Part shown: piece by piece, positions 27,241 through 35,391 of the stretch
Layout: every line of letters begins with the position of its first letter
How positions within the stretch are numbered: position 1 is the stretch's first letter
Assembly: GCF_902859725.1 (NCBI RefSeq)
Contig: NZ_CADIJP010000011.1
Coordinates: forward strand, 124,001 to 188,000
Direction of reading: 5' to 3'
From: Achromobacter mucicolens
GTDB lineage: Bacteria > Pseudomonadota > Gammaproteobacteria > Burkholderiales > Burkholderiaceae_B
DNA: 64,000 nt
The notes under the pieces: model-generated
Told to the model about the DNA's origin: nothing
Database searches by the model: none
Seen by the model: only the letters and a program-made list of their open reading frames with translations
Made by a program: the position numbers and the translations under genes

Positions 27241-27930
27241 CTAGTCGGCCACCACGTACTCGGGATAGCGCTTGCAGATTTCCGCGACCTGGCTGAGCGT
27301 GCCGGACAGGTGCTCGCGCAGCACCTGCTGCGCCCGTGGCGGGTCCTGCGCGGCGATGGCATCCAGGAGGCGCTGATGATCGTCCAGGATGCGTTCGGCC
27401 TTGCCGGTCTCGGGCAGATGCAGCCGGCGCAACCGGTCCAGATGGCCGCTATAGCGCTGCGCCATCTCCCATAGGCTGGCCACGCCAGCGGCTTCGTGCA
27501 TGTCGCGGTGAAATGCCTGGTCCGCGTTGATGAACTGCTGGTATTGCCCGCTGGCATGGGCGGCGCGCTGCAGGTCGATGGACGACTGCAGGCGCTGGAG
27601 CAGCAGCGGGTCAGTCCGCTGGGCCAGCAGGTGGACGATTTCCAGTTCCAGCGAGCGACGCAGGAAATGCGCCTGGCGCGCGGCGGCGATGTCGATCCTG
27701 CTGACCACTGTGGTGTGCTGCGGATAGATTTCGACCAGGGCTTCCTCGGCCAGGCGCATGAGCGCGTCGCGGATGGGCGTCTGGCTCAGGCCGTAGCAGT
27801 CAGCCAGCGTGACGCGCGACAGCGGCGCGCCGGGCGCGAGCTCCAGCGAGATGATCTGGCGGCGCAGATGGTCGAAAACCTGGGGCGCCGCATGGCGGGA
27901 GCGATCCAGTCTGAGCTTTTGGCTTTGCAT
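27241..27930 (-). CDS. GntR-family regulator, FadR subfamily (FCD domain)
   Basis: A 229-residue regulator. Residues about 10-75 form the GntR winged helix (QVFDHLRRQIISLELAPG, LADCYGLSQTPIRDALMRL). The rest is the all-helical FCD ligand domain, with the usual metal-site pattern of NADQAFHRDMHE, DDHQRLLDAI and REHLSGT. It is divergent from the IlvD/Edd dehydratase gene (139 bases between starts) and is the likely repressor of that operon. The inducer is probably a sugar acid or its dehydration product, judging by the neighbours only. It ends 27 bases from the convergent stop of the propeller-like gene. Confidence 0.92.
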   Translation of the reverse strand: MQSQKLRLDRSRHAAPQVFDHLRRQIISLELAPGAPLSRVTLADCYGLSQTPIRDALMRLAEEALVEIYPQHTTVVSRIDIAAARQAHFLRRSLELEIVHLLAQRTDPLLLQRLQSSIDLQRAAHASGQYQQFINADQAFHRDMHEAAGVASLWEMAQRYSGHLDRLRRLHLPETGKAERILDDHQRLLDAIAAQDPPRAQQVLREHLSGTLSQVAEICKRYPEYVVAD

Positions 27931-28010
27931 CAGGTAAGCGTGTCCGGGTCCCGCGTGGGGAAAGGCTGATAACGAATGTCGCAGTGTAGCGGGTTTTCAC
28001 CTAGCTGACG

Positions 28011-28026
28011 CACTAATGTATTAGTG
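28011..28026. promoter_or_regulatory. Candidate GntR operator upstream of the dehydratase gene
   Basis: CACTAATGTATTAGTG is a palindrome with perfect 7-base arms around a central GT. It sits in the gap between the divergent GntR gene and the dehydratase, 44 bases before the dehydratase ATG. Short A/T-rich palindromes of this kind are typical FCD-type GntR operators; binding here is inferred. Confidence 0.6.
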
Positions 28027-28069
28027 TTTAAATGCCTTGACTCCGACTTCCGCATCCCTCGTATCTCTC

Positions 28070-29803
28070 ATGAAACGCACCTACGAAAGCTTGCGCAGCG
28101 CCGCCTGGATGGCCAAGGACGACCTGCGTTCATTCGGCCACCGCTCCCGCATGATGCAGATGGGCTATGGCCCGGACGATTGGGCCGGACGCCCGGTCAT
28201 CGCCATCATCAACACCTGGTCCGACCTGAATCCCTGTCACAGCCATTTCAAGCAGCGTGTCGAAGACGTCAAACGCGGCGTGTTCCAGGCCGGCGGCTTT
28301 CCCGTGGAGCTGCCCGCCATTTCGGTGTCCGAATCCTTCGTCAAGCCCACCACCATGCTGTACCGCAACTTCCTGGCGATGGAGACCGAGGAGTTGCTGC
28401 GCAGCCACCCGGTGGACGGCGCGGTGCTGATGGGCGGCTGCGACAAGACGACGCCCGGCCTCATCATGGGCGCCATCAGCGCCGGCCTGCCTTGCGTCTA
28501 CGTGCCCGCGGGCCCCATGCTGCGCGGCAATTGGAAGGGCAAGATCCTGGGGTCCGGATCGGATGCCTGGAAGCTCTGGGACGAACGCCGCGCCGGCAAG
28601 ATCACGCAGGAGCAATGGACGGAAGTGGAAGGCGGCATTGCCCGCAGCTACGGCACCTGCATGACGATGGGCACGGCCAGCACCATGACCGCCATCGCCG
28701 AGGCCATCGGCATGACGCTGCCCGGCGCCTCGTCGATCCCGGCGGCGGACGTGAACCACATGCGCATGTCGGCCGAATGCGGCCGCCGCGTGGTCGAGAT
28801 GGTCTGGGACGACCTGACGCCGCAGCGCATCCTGAGCGTGGCCTCGTTCAAGAACGCCATCAACGTCGCCATGGCGATGGGCTGTTCCACCAATGCCATC
28901 GTTCACCTGGTCGCCATGTCGCGCCGCGCGGGCTGCGCGGTGGGGCTGGACGACTTCGATGCGGCCAGCCGCAAGGTGCCCGTGATCGCCAACATCCGGC
29001 CCAGCGGCGACACCTACCTGATGGAAGATTTCTACTACGCGGGCGGGCTGCCCGCGCTGATGACCCGGCTGCAGGATGATCACCTGGACCTGTCGGCCAT
29101 GACGGTCACGGGCAAGACGCTGGGCGAAAACATCGCGGGCGCCGAGGTCTACAACGACGACGTGATCCGCAAACTGGACGAGGCGATCTACGACGAGGGC
29201 GCGCTGGCTGTGCTGCGCGGCAACATCGCGCCGGACGGCTGCGTCATCAAGCCCAGCGCGTGCGCGCCGCAATACCTGCGCCACACGGGCCCGGCGCTGG
29301 TGTTTGACGACTATCCCAGCATGAAGGCCGCCGTCGAGGACGAAAACCTGGACGTGACCGCGGACCACATCATGATCCTGCGCAATGCCGGCCCGCAGGG
29401 CGGTCCGGGCATGCCGGAATGGGGCATGCTGCCCATCCCGACCAAGCTGGTCAAGCAGGGCGTGCGCGACATGCTGCGCCTGTCCGATGCGCGCATGAGC
29501 GGCACCAGCTACGGCGCCTGCATCCTGCACGTCGCGCCCGAAAGCTACATCGGCGGGCCTTTGGCGCTGGTGAAGACGGGCGACACGATCACCGTCGATG
29601 TGCCCGCCCGCAGCATCAACCTGAACATCAGCGACGAGGAACTGGCCGCGCGCCGCGCCGCCTGGACACCGCCGCCCAAGCGCTACGAGCGCGGCTACGG
29701 CTGGATGTACTCCCGGCACATCCTGCAGGCCAACGACGGCTGTGACTTCGATTTCCTGGAAACGGAATTCGGCGCGCCCGTGCCCGAGCCCGCGATCTTC
29801 TGA
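28070..29803 (+). CDS. IlvD/Edd-family sugar-acid dehydratase (L-arabinonate dehydratase-like)
   Basis: A 577-residue Fe-S dehydratase. The cluster cysteines are C56 (NPCHSH), C124 (GGCDKTTPG) and C197 (GTCMTMGTAS). Their spacing of 68 and 73 equals that of the structurally known L-arabinonate dehydratase of Rhizobium. The catalytic-serine region MSGTSYGACILHVAPES is intact. The enzyme should dehydrate an aldonic acid to a 2-keto-3-deoxy acid; a true IlvD for branched-chain amino acids is less likely given the neighbours (GntR, RraA-like, Bug receptor). An in-frame TTG 33 bases upstream is possible, but the ATG at 28070 gives the usual N-terminus. Confidence 0.9.
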   Translation: MKRTYESLRSAAWMAKDDLRSFGHRSRMMQMGYGPDDWAGRPVIAIINTWSDLNPCHSHFKQRVEDVKRGVFQAGGFPVELPAISVSESFVKPTTMLYRNFLAMETEELLRSHPVDGAVLMGGCDKTTPGLIMGAISAGLPCVYVPAGPMLRGNWKGKILGSGSDAWKLWDERRAGKITQEQWTEVEGGIARSYGTCMTMGTASTMTAIAEAIGMTLPGASSIPAADVNHMRMSAECGRRVVEMVWDDLTPQRILSVASFKNAINVAMAMGCSTNAIVHLVAMSRRAGCAVGLDDFDAASRKVPVIANIRPSGDTYLMEDFYYAGGLPALMTRLQDDHLDLSAMTVTGKTLGENIAGAEVYNDDVIRKLDEAIYDEGALAVLRGNIAPDGCVIKPSACAPQYLRHTGPALVFDDYPSMKAAVEDENLDVTADHIMILRNAGPQGGPGMPEWGMLPIPTKLVKQGVRDMLRLSDARMSGTSYGACILHVAPESYIGGPLALVKTGDTITVDVPARSINLNISDEELAARRAAWTPPPKRYERGYGWMYSRHILQANDGCDFDFLETEFGAPVPEPAIF

Positions 29804-29846
29804 TTCTTTCGTTACCCAACATCCGCCCCAAACTCCCGGAGCCATC

Positions 29847-30566
29847 GTGTCCCAAATGAATCCCGAAACCCGCGCGCGGCTGGCCGGCGTCAGCACCGCC
29901 ACGCTGTGCACGGCGCTGTTCAAGCGCGGCCTGCGCAACCAGTTCATCCAGGACGTGCGGCCGCTGAACGCCAACCTGCCCAACATGGTGGGCCCGGCCT
30001 TCACGCTGCGCTACATCCCGGCGCGCGAAGACCTGAACACCATCAAGGTCTTCGAGGATCGCGCGCATCCGCAGCGCGCCGCGGTCGAGACCTGCCCGGA
30101 AGGCGCGGTCTTCGTCATCGACAGCCGCAAGGACGCGCGCGCCGCGTCCGCGGGCTCCATCCTGGTCACCCGGCTGATGAAGCGCGGCGTGGCGGGCGTG
30201 GTGACGGACGGGGGCTTTCGCGACTCTCCTGAAATCGCCGAGATGGGCTTTCCCGCGTATCACCAGCGTCCGTCCGCGCCCACCAACCTGACCTTGCACC
30301 AGGCGCTGGACATCAACGCGCCCATCGGCTGCGGCGACGTGGCGGTGTGGCCGGGCGACATCGTCGTGGGCGACCGAGAGGGCGTGGTGGTCATTCCTGC
30401 GCACCTGGCCGACGAGATCGCCATCGAAGCCGTGGAAATGACGGCCTTCGAGGACTTCGTGACCAGTCAGGTGCAAGGCGGCGCTTCCATTCTTGGCCTG
30501 TATCCGCCGACCGACCCGGGCACCAAGGACAAGTTCGCCGCCTGGCGCAAAGAACAAGGCCGCTGA
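29847..30566 (+). CDS. RraA/HMG-aldolase-like family protein
   Basis: A 239-residue member of the RraA-like fold (also annotated as ribonuclease activity regulator or dimethylmenaquinone methyltransferase-like). The conserved site TDGGFRDSPEI and the GCGDVAVWPGDIVVGDREGVVVIP block are present. Relatives include pyruvate-releasing HMG/CHA aldolases, and a retro-aldol role on the product of the preceding dehydratase is plausible but unproven. The GTG at 29847 is preferred because CCGGAG lies five bases upstream; the ATG at 29856 is the alternative. It follows the dehydratase by 43 bases. Confidence 0.88.
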   Translation: MSQMNPETRARLAGVSTATLCTALFKRGLRNQFIQDVRPLNANLPNMVGPAFTLRYIPAREDLNTIKVFEDRAHPQRAAVETCPEGAVFVIDSRKDARAASAGSILVTRLMKRGVAGVVTDGGFRDSPEIAEMGFPAYHQRPSAPTNLTLHQALDINAPIGCGDVAVWPGDIVVGDREGVVVIPAHLADEIAIEAVEMTAFEDFVTSQVQGGASILGLYPPTDPGTKDKFAAWRKEQGR

Positions 30567-30629
30567 GCCTTGCCGCCGGCGCTGCCGGCACCCCCCATAC
30601 GCATACCTATAAAACAAGGCAGGAGACAC

Positions 30630-31622
30630 ATGATGAACACGCATCGACGCGGCGCGCTTGCCGCGCTACTGGCCGGCGCCGTCCTTGGCACGCTGGCCTT
30701 GCCCGCCAGCGCCGCCGACTGGCCCACGCAAAAGCCGATTTCCTACGTCGTCCCGTTTACGGTTGGCGGCTCGACCGACGTGGTCGGCCGGGTGCTGGCG
30801 CAGAAGCTGGGCGACCGCCTGCATCAGAACGTCATCGTCGAGAACAAGCCGGGGGCCGCGGGCGGCATCGGCGCCACCTACGTGGCCAAGGCGCCGCCCG
30901 ACGGCTACACCCTGTTCGGCGGCACGATCAGCACGCACGCCATCAACGCCAGCCTCTACAAGAACCTGAAGTACGACCCGGTCAAGGACTTCGAGCCGGT
31001 GTCGCTGATCGCGTTCCTGCCCAACGTGCTGCTGGTGGATCCGAACCTGGGCGTCAATTCGGTGGCCGACCTGATCGCGCTGCTCAAGCGCGACCCCACC
31101 AAACGCACGTTCGCGTCCTCGGGGGCGGGCACCTCGACGCACCTGGCCGGCGAGCTCTTTTCCGGCATGATCGGCGTGCCCCTCACGCACGTGCCCTACA
31201 AGGGCACGCCGCCCGCGATGGTGGACGTATCGTCCGGCGCGGTGACCTTCATGTTCGACCAGATGACGGCGGCGCTGCCGCTCTTGCAGACCGGCAAGCT
31301 CAAGCTGCTGGCCGTCACCACCAAGGACCGCATTGCGCTCGCGCCCGAGGTGCCGACCATGCAGGAAGCGGGCGTGCCCGGCTTCCAGATGGCGTCCTGG
31401 CAGGCGGTTTACGCGCCCAAGGGCACGCCCAAGCCCATCCTGGACAAACTCGCCGCCGAGATCGCCCTGATCCTGAAAGAGCCCGACGTGCAGGAAAAGC
31501 TGGGCAAGACCATGGGCATGGAGCTGGTGGGTAGCACCCCCGAACAGTTGCGCGACCTGATGGCGACCGAGATTCCGCGCTGGGCGGAAGTCGTCAAGAA
31601 GTCGGGCGCGTCGGTGGAGTAA
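30630..31622 (+). CDS. Bug-family (TctC-like) periplasmic substrate-binding protein
   Basis: A 330-residue tripartite-tricarboxylate-transporter receptor. The signal peptide ends at PASAA; the family motifs follow: the PFTVGGSTDVVGRVLAQKL loop, VIVENKPGAAGGIGATYVA, and THVPYKGTPPAMVD. An AGGAGA lies just upstream of two consecutive ATGs (30630 and 30633). No tctA or tctB membrane genes are in the window, which is common for Bug proteins of Bordetella-type genomes. As the last gene of the dehydratase operon it probably binds the sugar acid or a related organic acid. Confidence 0.92.
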   Translation: MMNTHRRGALAALLAGAVLGTLALPASAADWPTQKPISYVVPFTVGGSTDVVGRVLAQKLGDRLHQNVIVENKPGAAGGIGATYVAKAPPDGYTLFGGTISTHAINASLYKNLKYDPVKDFEPVSLIAFLPNVLLVDPNLGVNSVADLIALLKRDPTKRTFASSGAGTSTHLAGELFSGMIGVPLTHVPYKGTPPAMVDVSSGAVTFMFDQMTAALPLLQTGKLKLLAVTTKDRIALAPEVPTMQEAGVPGFQMASWQAVYAPKGTPKPILDKLAAEIALILKEPDVQEKLGKTMGMELVGSTPEQLRDLMATEIPRWAEVVKKSGASVE

Positions 31623-31748
31623 GGGGCGCGGCTAGTGTAGGCGAGGCGGGTCGGCGCTAAGCTGGGGGCTGTGGACGTCTGTGCGTCCTTGCTCGACTCG
31701 CCTCGTGCTGATGTCGGGCATCGGCAACGCCGTTAAAGGAGCCGCATC

Positions 31749-32561
31749 ATGGCCGACTTCGACAAGGTGTTCGCGGGATCGATTCCGGCGCTTTACGACA
31801 CGCTCATGGTGCCGCTGATCTTTCAGGGTTACGCCGACCACATGGCGGCGCTTGTCGCAGGGTTTGCGCCCCAGGCCGTGCTGGAGACCGCGGCAGGCAG
31901 CGGGGCGGTGACGCGGGCGCTTGCGCCTCTGCTGGACCCCGGGGCGCGTTATGTGGCGACCGACCTGAATCAACCGATGCTCGATTACGCGGCCGCCCGG
32001 CAGGGTGCCGGTTGCGCGGTGCAATGGCGCTGGGCGGATGCGCTGGATCTGCCGTTCGACTGCGCGTCGTTTGACGTGGTGTGCTGCCAGTTCGGCGTCA
32101 TGTTCTTCTCGGACCGGGCCGCGGGCTTTGCCGAAGCGCGCCGGGTGCTGAAGTCCGGGGGGCGCTTCGTCTTCAGCGTGTGGGACCGCATCGAGGAAAA
32201 TGACTTCGCCCACGACGTGACGCGCTCCATGGCGGCCGTGTTTCCGCAGGACCCGCCACGCTTTCTTGCGCGCACGCCGCACGGCTACCACGACGTGGAA
32301 AAGATCCGCGACGACCTTCGCCGGGCAGGCTTTGACGATATTCGGGTGGAAACCCGTGCGGACGTCAGCCGGGCGGCGGGGCCACTGGAGGCGGCGACCG
32401 CCTACTGCCAGGGCACGCCGCTGCGCAACGAGATCGAAGCGCGCGACGCGGGCCTCATGCAGCTGGCCACGGAACGGACGGCTGAGGCGTTGGCCGACCG
32501 CTACGGCGCGGGCCCGATCACGGGTAGGACCCAGGCGCACGTGATCGTCGCGACAAAGTAA
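31749..32561 (+). CDS. Class I SAM-dependent methyltransferase
   Basis: A 270-residue protein with a Rossmann methyltransferase core. Motif I is LETAAGSGAVTRAL; an acidic residue in YVATDLNQPML follows, then the motif around DVVCCQFGVMFF and EARRVLKSGGRFVFSVWD, as in UbiE/COQ5-like Methyltransf_11 proteins. The substrate cannot be inferred. AAAGGAG lies ten bases before the ATG. It stands alone: 126 bases after the Bug gene, and convergent with the TetR gene whose stop is 15 bases away. Confidence 0.88.
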   Translation: MADFDKVFAGSIPALYDTLMVPLIFQGYADHMAALVAGFAPQAVLETAAGSGAVTRALAPLLDPGARYVATDLNQPMLDYAAARQGAGCAVQWRWADALDLPFDCASFDVVCCQFGVMFFSDRAAGFAEARRVLKSGGRFVFSVWDRIEENDFAHDVTRSMAAVFPQDPPRFLARTPHGYHDVEKIRDDLRRAGFDDIRVETRADVSRAAGPLEAATAYCQGTPLRNEIEARDAGLMQLATERTAEALADRYGAGPITGRTQAHVIVATK

Positions 32562-32576
32562 GGCGGACTCCGGACG

Positions 32577-33182
32577 CTAGCTGGCGGGAGCGCGTTTGAC
32601 CAGGTCCACGATGATGCGGAACAACTCGGCTCGCGCGGTTTCCTGGGTGATTTCGCCCGCAACGACGGCTTGCGAGAGCGCGTCGGCGGCGCCGAGCATG
32701 CCCCACATGCCGGCCAGGGACACGCCTTGCCGGCCGGCGAACGGGGCAAGGATGGCCTGGCATTTCGTGATGAATGCGTGCTGATACTGCCTTTTGACGG
32801 CCGCCAGTTCCGGCGAGCCGTTCAGCGCCGCAAGTACCCCGGGAATCTCGCGCCCCTGCACCGACACGCATTCCACGTACTGGGTGGCTATGGCGTCTGC
32901 CTTGCCCGCGAGGGTCGGCTTGCTGGCGGCGATGGCGCTGTCGATGATCGCGGTCTGGCGCAGGTCGAAATCCTGGTAAAGCGCCGCCAGCAACCCGTTG
33001 CGGGTGCCGAAGTGGTCGTAGACGACGGGCTTTGAGATGCCCGCGTTCTCGGCAAGCCGGCCCAGGGTCAGGGCATCCGTGCCTTCATCGCGGATCAGCG
33101 CCCAGGACACCTCGATGAGCTGGCGTTGCCGCGCGTCCTTGGACAGCCGACGGCGGGGGGGAGGGGCAGGGTGGGACGTCAT
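32577..33182 (-). CDS. TetR-family transcriptional regulator
   Basis: A 201-residue regulator. The N-terminal helix-turn-helix is clear (VSWALIRDEGTDALTLGRLAENAGISKPVVYDHFGTRNGLL, seen around residues 25-65), followed by a variable helical ligand domain. The frame is open further upstream through the oxidoreductase gene, but the ATG at 33182 gives the normal length. It lies 23 bases after the oxidoreductase gene and is probably cotranscribed with it. The 35-bp palindrome at 33829-33863, upstream of that pair, is its likely operator. Confidence 0.92.
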   Translation of the reverse strand: MTSHPAPPPRRRLSKDARQRQLIEVSWALIRDEGTDALTLGRLAENAGISKPVVYDHFGTRNGLLAALYQDFDLRQTAIIDSAIAASKPTLAGKADAIATQYVECVSVQGREIPGVLAALNGSPELAAVKRQYQHAFITKCQAILAPFAGRQGVSLAGMWGMLGAADALSQAVVAGEITQETARAELFRIIVDLVKRAPAS

Positions 33183-33205
33183 CAGGGCGGCTATCGAGGT
33201 CGGTT

Positions 33206-33802
33206 TCAGGGTTGCGGGGCAAAGATGCGTTGGCCGATGGCCCGGGCGGTGGCCAGGTGCGCTTCGGGATAGCCGGCGTCGGACGCCATCAGCAAGTCGG
33301 ATGTTGCCACGCGCGCGCCGCAATAGCCGAAGATCCCGTGATCGATCTGGGTTTTCATCGCGCCGAAGTAGCCGTGACGGGCATAGGTGCGCATATCCGC
33401 GCCGCCGCTCGCGATCAGGTGCACCTGCAGGCGTTGCAGCCGCTTGATGACCTTGCCGTCGGGATTGGCATCGTAGGCCCAGCCGTTGGTGAACACGCGG
33501 TCGATCCACCCCTTGAGCAACGCGGGAAACGACCACCAATGCACGGGATACACCAGCACCAGCGCGTCGGCCCGATCGATGCGCGCGTGTTCGGCGGTGA
33601 CGTCGGCAGGCGGGTTGGACCGGGTCAGGTGCAGGGCGACGTCGGCCTGAGAGAACCGCGGATCGAAGCCTTCGGCGGCCAGATCCGCAAGCTCGAAGGA
33701 ATGCCCGTGCCCAGCGGCGGCGACGCCTTTCGCGACATGATGCGCAATGGCGTGCGTGAGGGACGCCGGGTCGGGGTGGGCAACGACGATGAGGGTGTGC
33801 AT
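33206..33802 (-). CDS. NAD(P)H:quinone oxidoreductase-like flavodoxin-fold protein
   Basis: A 198-residue protein of the NQO1/MdaB/KefF-type flavodoxin-2 fold. Visible features are the FMN/FAD phosphate-binding start (VVAHPDPASLTHAIAHHV), the ADALVLVYPVHWWSFPALLKGWIDRVF segment typical of the family, and the TYARHGYFG region. It is expected to reduce quinones or related electrophiles with NAD(P)H in the cytoplasm. It is followed by a TetR gene and preceded by a strong palindrome, so it is probably induced by a toxic substrate. Confidence 0.9.
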   Translation of the reverse strand: MHTLIVVAHPDPASLTHAIAHHVAKGVAAAGHGHSFELADLAAEGFDPRFSQADVALHLTRSNPPADVTAEHARIDRADALVLVYPVHWWSFPALLKGWIDRVFTNGWAYDANPDGKVIKRLQRLQVHLIASGGADMRTYARHGYFGAMKTQIDHGIFGYCGARVATSDLLMASDAGYPEAHLATARAIGQRIFAPQP

Positions 33803-33828
33803 GGCGAGTAGTCCTGTTGGCGCGACAA

Positions 33829-33863
33829 TAACCTACCAATCGTAGACTACGTTTAGTAGGTTA
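33829..33863. promoter_or_regulatory. 35-bp palindrome, candidate TetR operator
   Basis: Two 17-base arms (33829-33845 and 33847-33863) pair at 15 of 17 positions around a single central A at 33846. The outer 8 bases (TAACCTAC / GTAGGTTA) and the inner 5 (CGTAG / CTACG) are perfect. It is 26 bases before the oxidoreductase start codon and about 108 bases before the divergent cation transporter gene. Size and symmetry fit a TetR-type operator. Confidence 0.75.
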
Positions 33864-33970
33864 CGACCAAAGACCTTTCGCGCCGAGGGGGATCCCCTGC
33901 GCGGCGTCGTTGACCAAAACGGGGGCAATACGGTTATCGTGAGCGCCACGGCAGTCCCCTCGGAGGAACC

Positions 33971-34924
33971 ATGACCTCAGGCACGGCATTGTTCGACTTG
34001 CGCACGGAGCAGGGCGTGTTGCGGATCTCGATTGCGGTCACGCTTTGCATCGCCGTCATCGGTATCGGTTTTGGGGTGGCTTCCGGTTCGTTCTCGATCG
34101 TGTTCGACGGCGTTTATTCGCTGGTGGACGCCAGCATGAGCGCGCTGTCGCTGGTGGTGGTGCGGCTGATCACGTCGTACGCCACGGCCCGTGGGCTGCC
34201 GCGCAAGCTTCGCGAACGCTTCACGATGGGCTTCTGGCATCTGGAGCCCATGGTGTTGGCGCTGAACGGGATACTGCTTAGCGGGGTGGCCGTCTACGCC
34301 CTCATCAACGCGGTGAGCAGTCTGCTCAAGGGAGGCCGCGAACTGGAGTTCGGCCTGGCGCTGATCTATGCCGTGCTGACCCTGACCGCCTGTGTGGCGA
34401 TCGCGCTGGCCGAGGCGCGCGCCAATCGCCGGATCCGCTCGGCATTCCTGCACATGGACCTGAAGGGCTGGATCATGTCGGCCAGCATCACGGCCGCGCT
34501 GCTGGTGGCCTTTTGCATCGGATACGGCGTGCAGGACACCCGGTGGGAGTGGATTTCGCCCTACATCGACCCGGCCGTGCTGGCGGTCGTGTGCGCGGTG
34601 ATCATCCCCTTGCCGCTGTCGGTCATCCGCCAGGCGTTGTCCGAGATGCTGCTGGTCACGCCTGCCGACCTGAAACAGCACGTGGACACGGTGGCGCAGG
34701 CGTTCGTGGAACGCTATCGCTTCGCGTCCTATCGCGCGTATGTCGCCAAGGTGGGGCGCTCGCAGGAAATCGAACTGTATTTCATCGTTCCTGCCGATAT
34801 GCCCGCGCGCACCGTCGCGGCATGGGACAGCCTGCGCGACGAGATCGGCAACGCGCTGGGCGCCGACAGCCCGGACCGCTGGTTGACGGTGGTGTTTACC
34901 GGCGACCCGGAATGGGCGGAATAG
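33971..34924 (+). CDS. Cation diffusion facilitator family transporter
   Basis: A 317-residue membrane protein of the CDF family with five or six hydrophobic segments and a cytoplasmic C-terminal domain of about 95 residues. The helix-2 metal motif is present (FDGVYSLVDA, the D-x4-D type). The helix-5 region reads HMDLKGWIMSA, not the usual H-x3-D of zinc exporters, so metal choice may differ. TCGGAGG precedes the ATG. It probably exports a divalent metal ion with proton exchange. It is divergent from the quinone-reductase gene but probably not part of its regulon. Confidence 0.85.
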   Translation: MTSGTALFDLRTEQGVLRISIAVTLCIAVIGIGFGVASGSFSIVFDGVYSLVDASMSALSLVVVRLITSYATARGLPRKLRERFTMGFWHLEPMVLALNGILLSGVAVYALINAVSSLLKGGRELEFGLALIYAVLTLTACVAIALAEARANRRIRSAFLHMDLKGWIMSASITAALLVAFCIGYGVQDTRWEWISPYIDPAVLAVVCAVIIPLPLSVIRQALSEMLLVTPADLKQHVDTVAQAFVERYRFASYRAYVAKVGRSQEIELYFIVPADMPARTVAAWDSLRDEIGNALGADSPDRWLTVVFTGDPEWAE

Positions 34925-34930
34925 CGTTGC

Positions 34931-34947
34931 CGCCGGAATATCCGGCG
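34931..34947. terminator. Hairpin just downstream of the CDF gene
   Basis: CGCCGGA-ATA-TCCGGCG forms a perfect 7-base stem seven bases after the stop codon. There is no T-run after it, so it is a weak terminator candidate or an mRNA 3'-end stabiliser. Confidence 0.4.
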
Positions 34948-35123
34948 CGCCGTAGTGGCGTCACGCCGGCGGCCTTGTCCAGACCATCGAGTGGTCCGCA
35001 GCGGGAGGGCGAACTGGGCTTGCATCGAGTATCGGTGGCCCAGCCAGGAACAGCACTTGCTCGCGCGCTTACTACCCTAGATGTATTGAAGCCGACCCAT
35101 GAGCAATCGGCGGAGGAAGAGAA

Positions 35124-35321
35124 ATGATCGTCGAAGTCTTTCAACGTGCGGATGGCCATTGGGGCTTTCGGGGCATCGCCTTGCTGGGCGTCCAGGAGGA
35201 CGCCGGCGCTTATCCGACGCGCGATGCCGCCGCGGCCGCGGCGCGCGTCGCATATCCTGGCGAGACGATCTCCGAGGTCGATGCGTCGATCGACACCCCG
35301 CCGCAGCCGCACTCGGATTGA
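35124..35321 (+). CDS. Small conserved-looking protein, unknown function
   Basis: A 65-residue protein starting MIVEVFQRADGHWGFRGIALL. It has a strong ribosome-binding site (GGAGGAAGAG) directly before the ATG, which supports a real gene. There is no signal peptide, membrane segment or Cys pair. The composition (Ala-rich helix in the middle, acidic C-terminus) suggests a small soluble protein. It is not recognised as a named family. It stands between the CDF gene and the convergent PepSY gene. Confidence 0.65.
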   Translation: MIVEVFQRADGHWGFRGIALLGVQEDAGAYPTRDAAAAAARVAYPGETISEVDASIDTPPQPHSD

Positions 35322-35391
35322 CGCACGGTGCGTCAATATCGCCCGACTGGCCGCATCGCTTGCACATGGCCTGCCGGGTCGGGCCGTGACG

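Noticed and set aside
28130-30004. A 624-codon minus-strand open frame opposite the dehydratase gene
   Set aside because: Shadow of a conserved Fe-S dehydratase with intact cysteines; no ribosome-binding site or domain.
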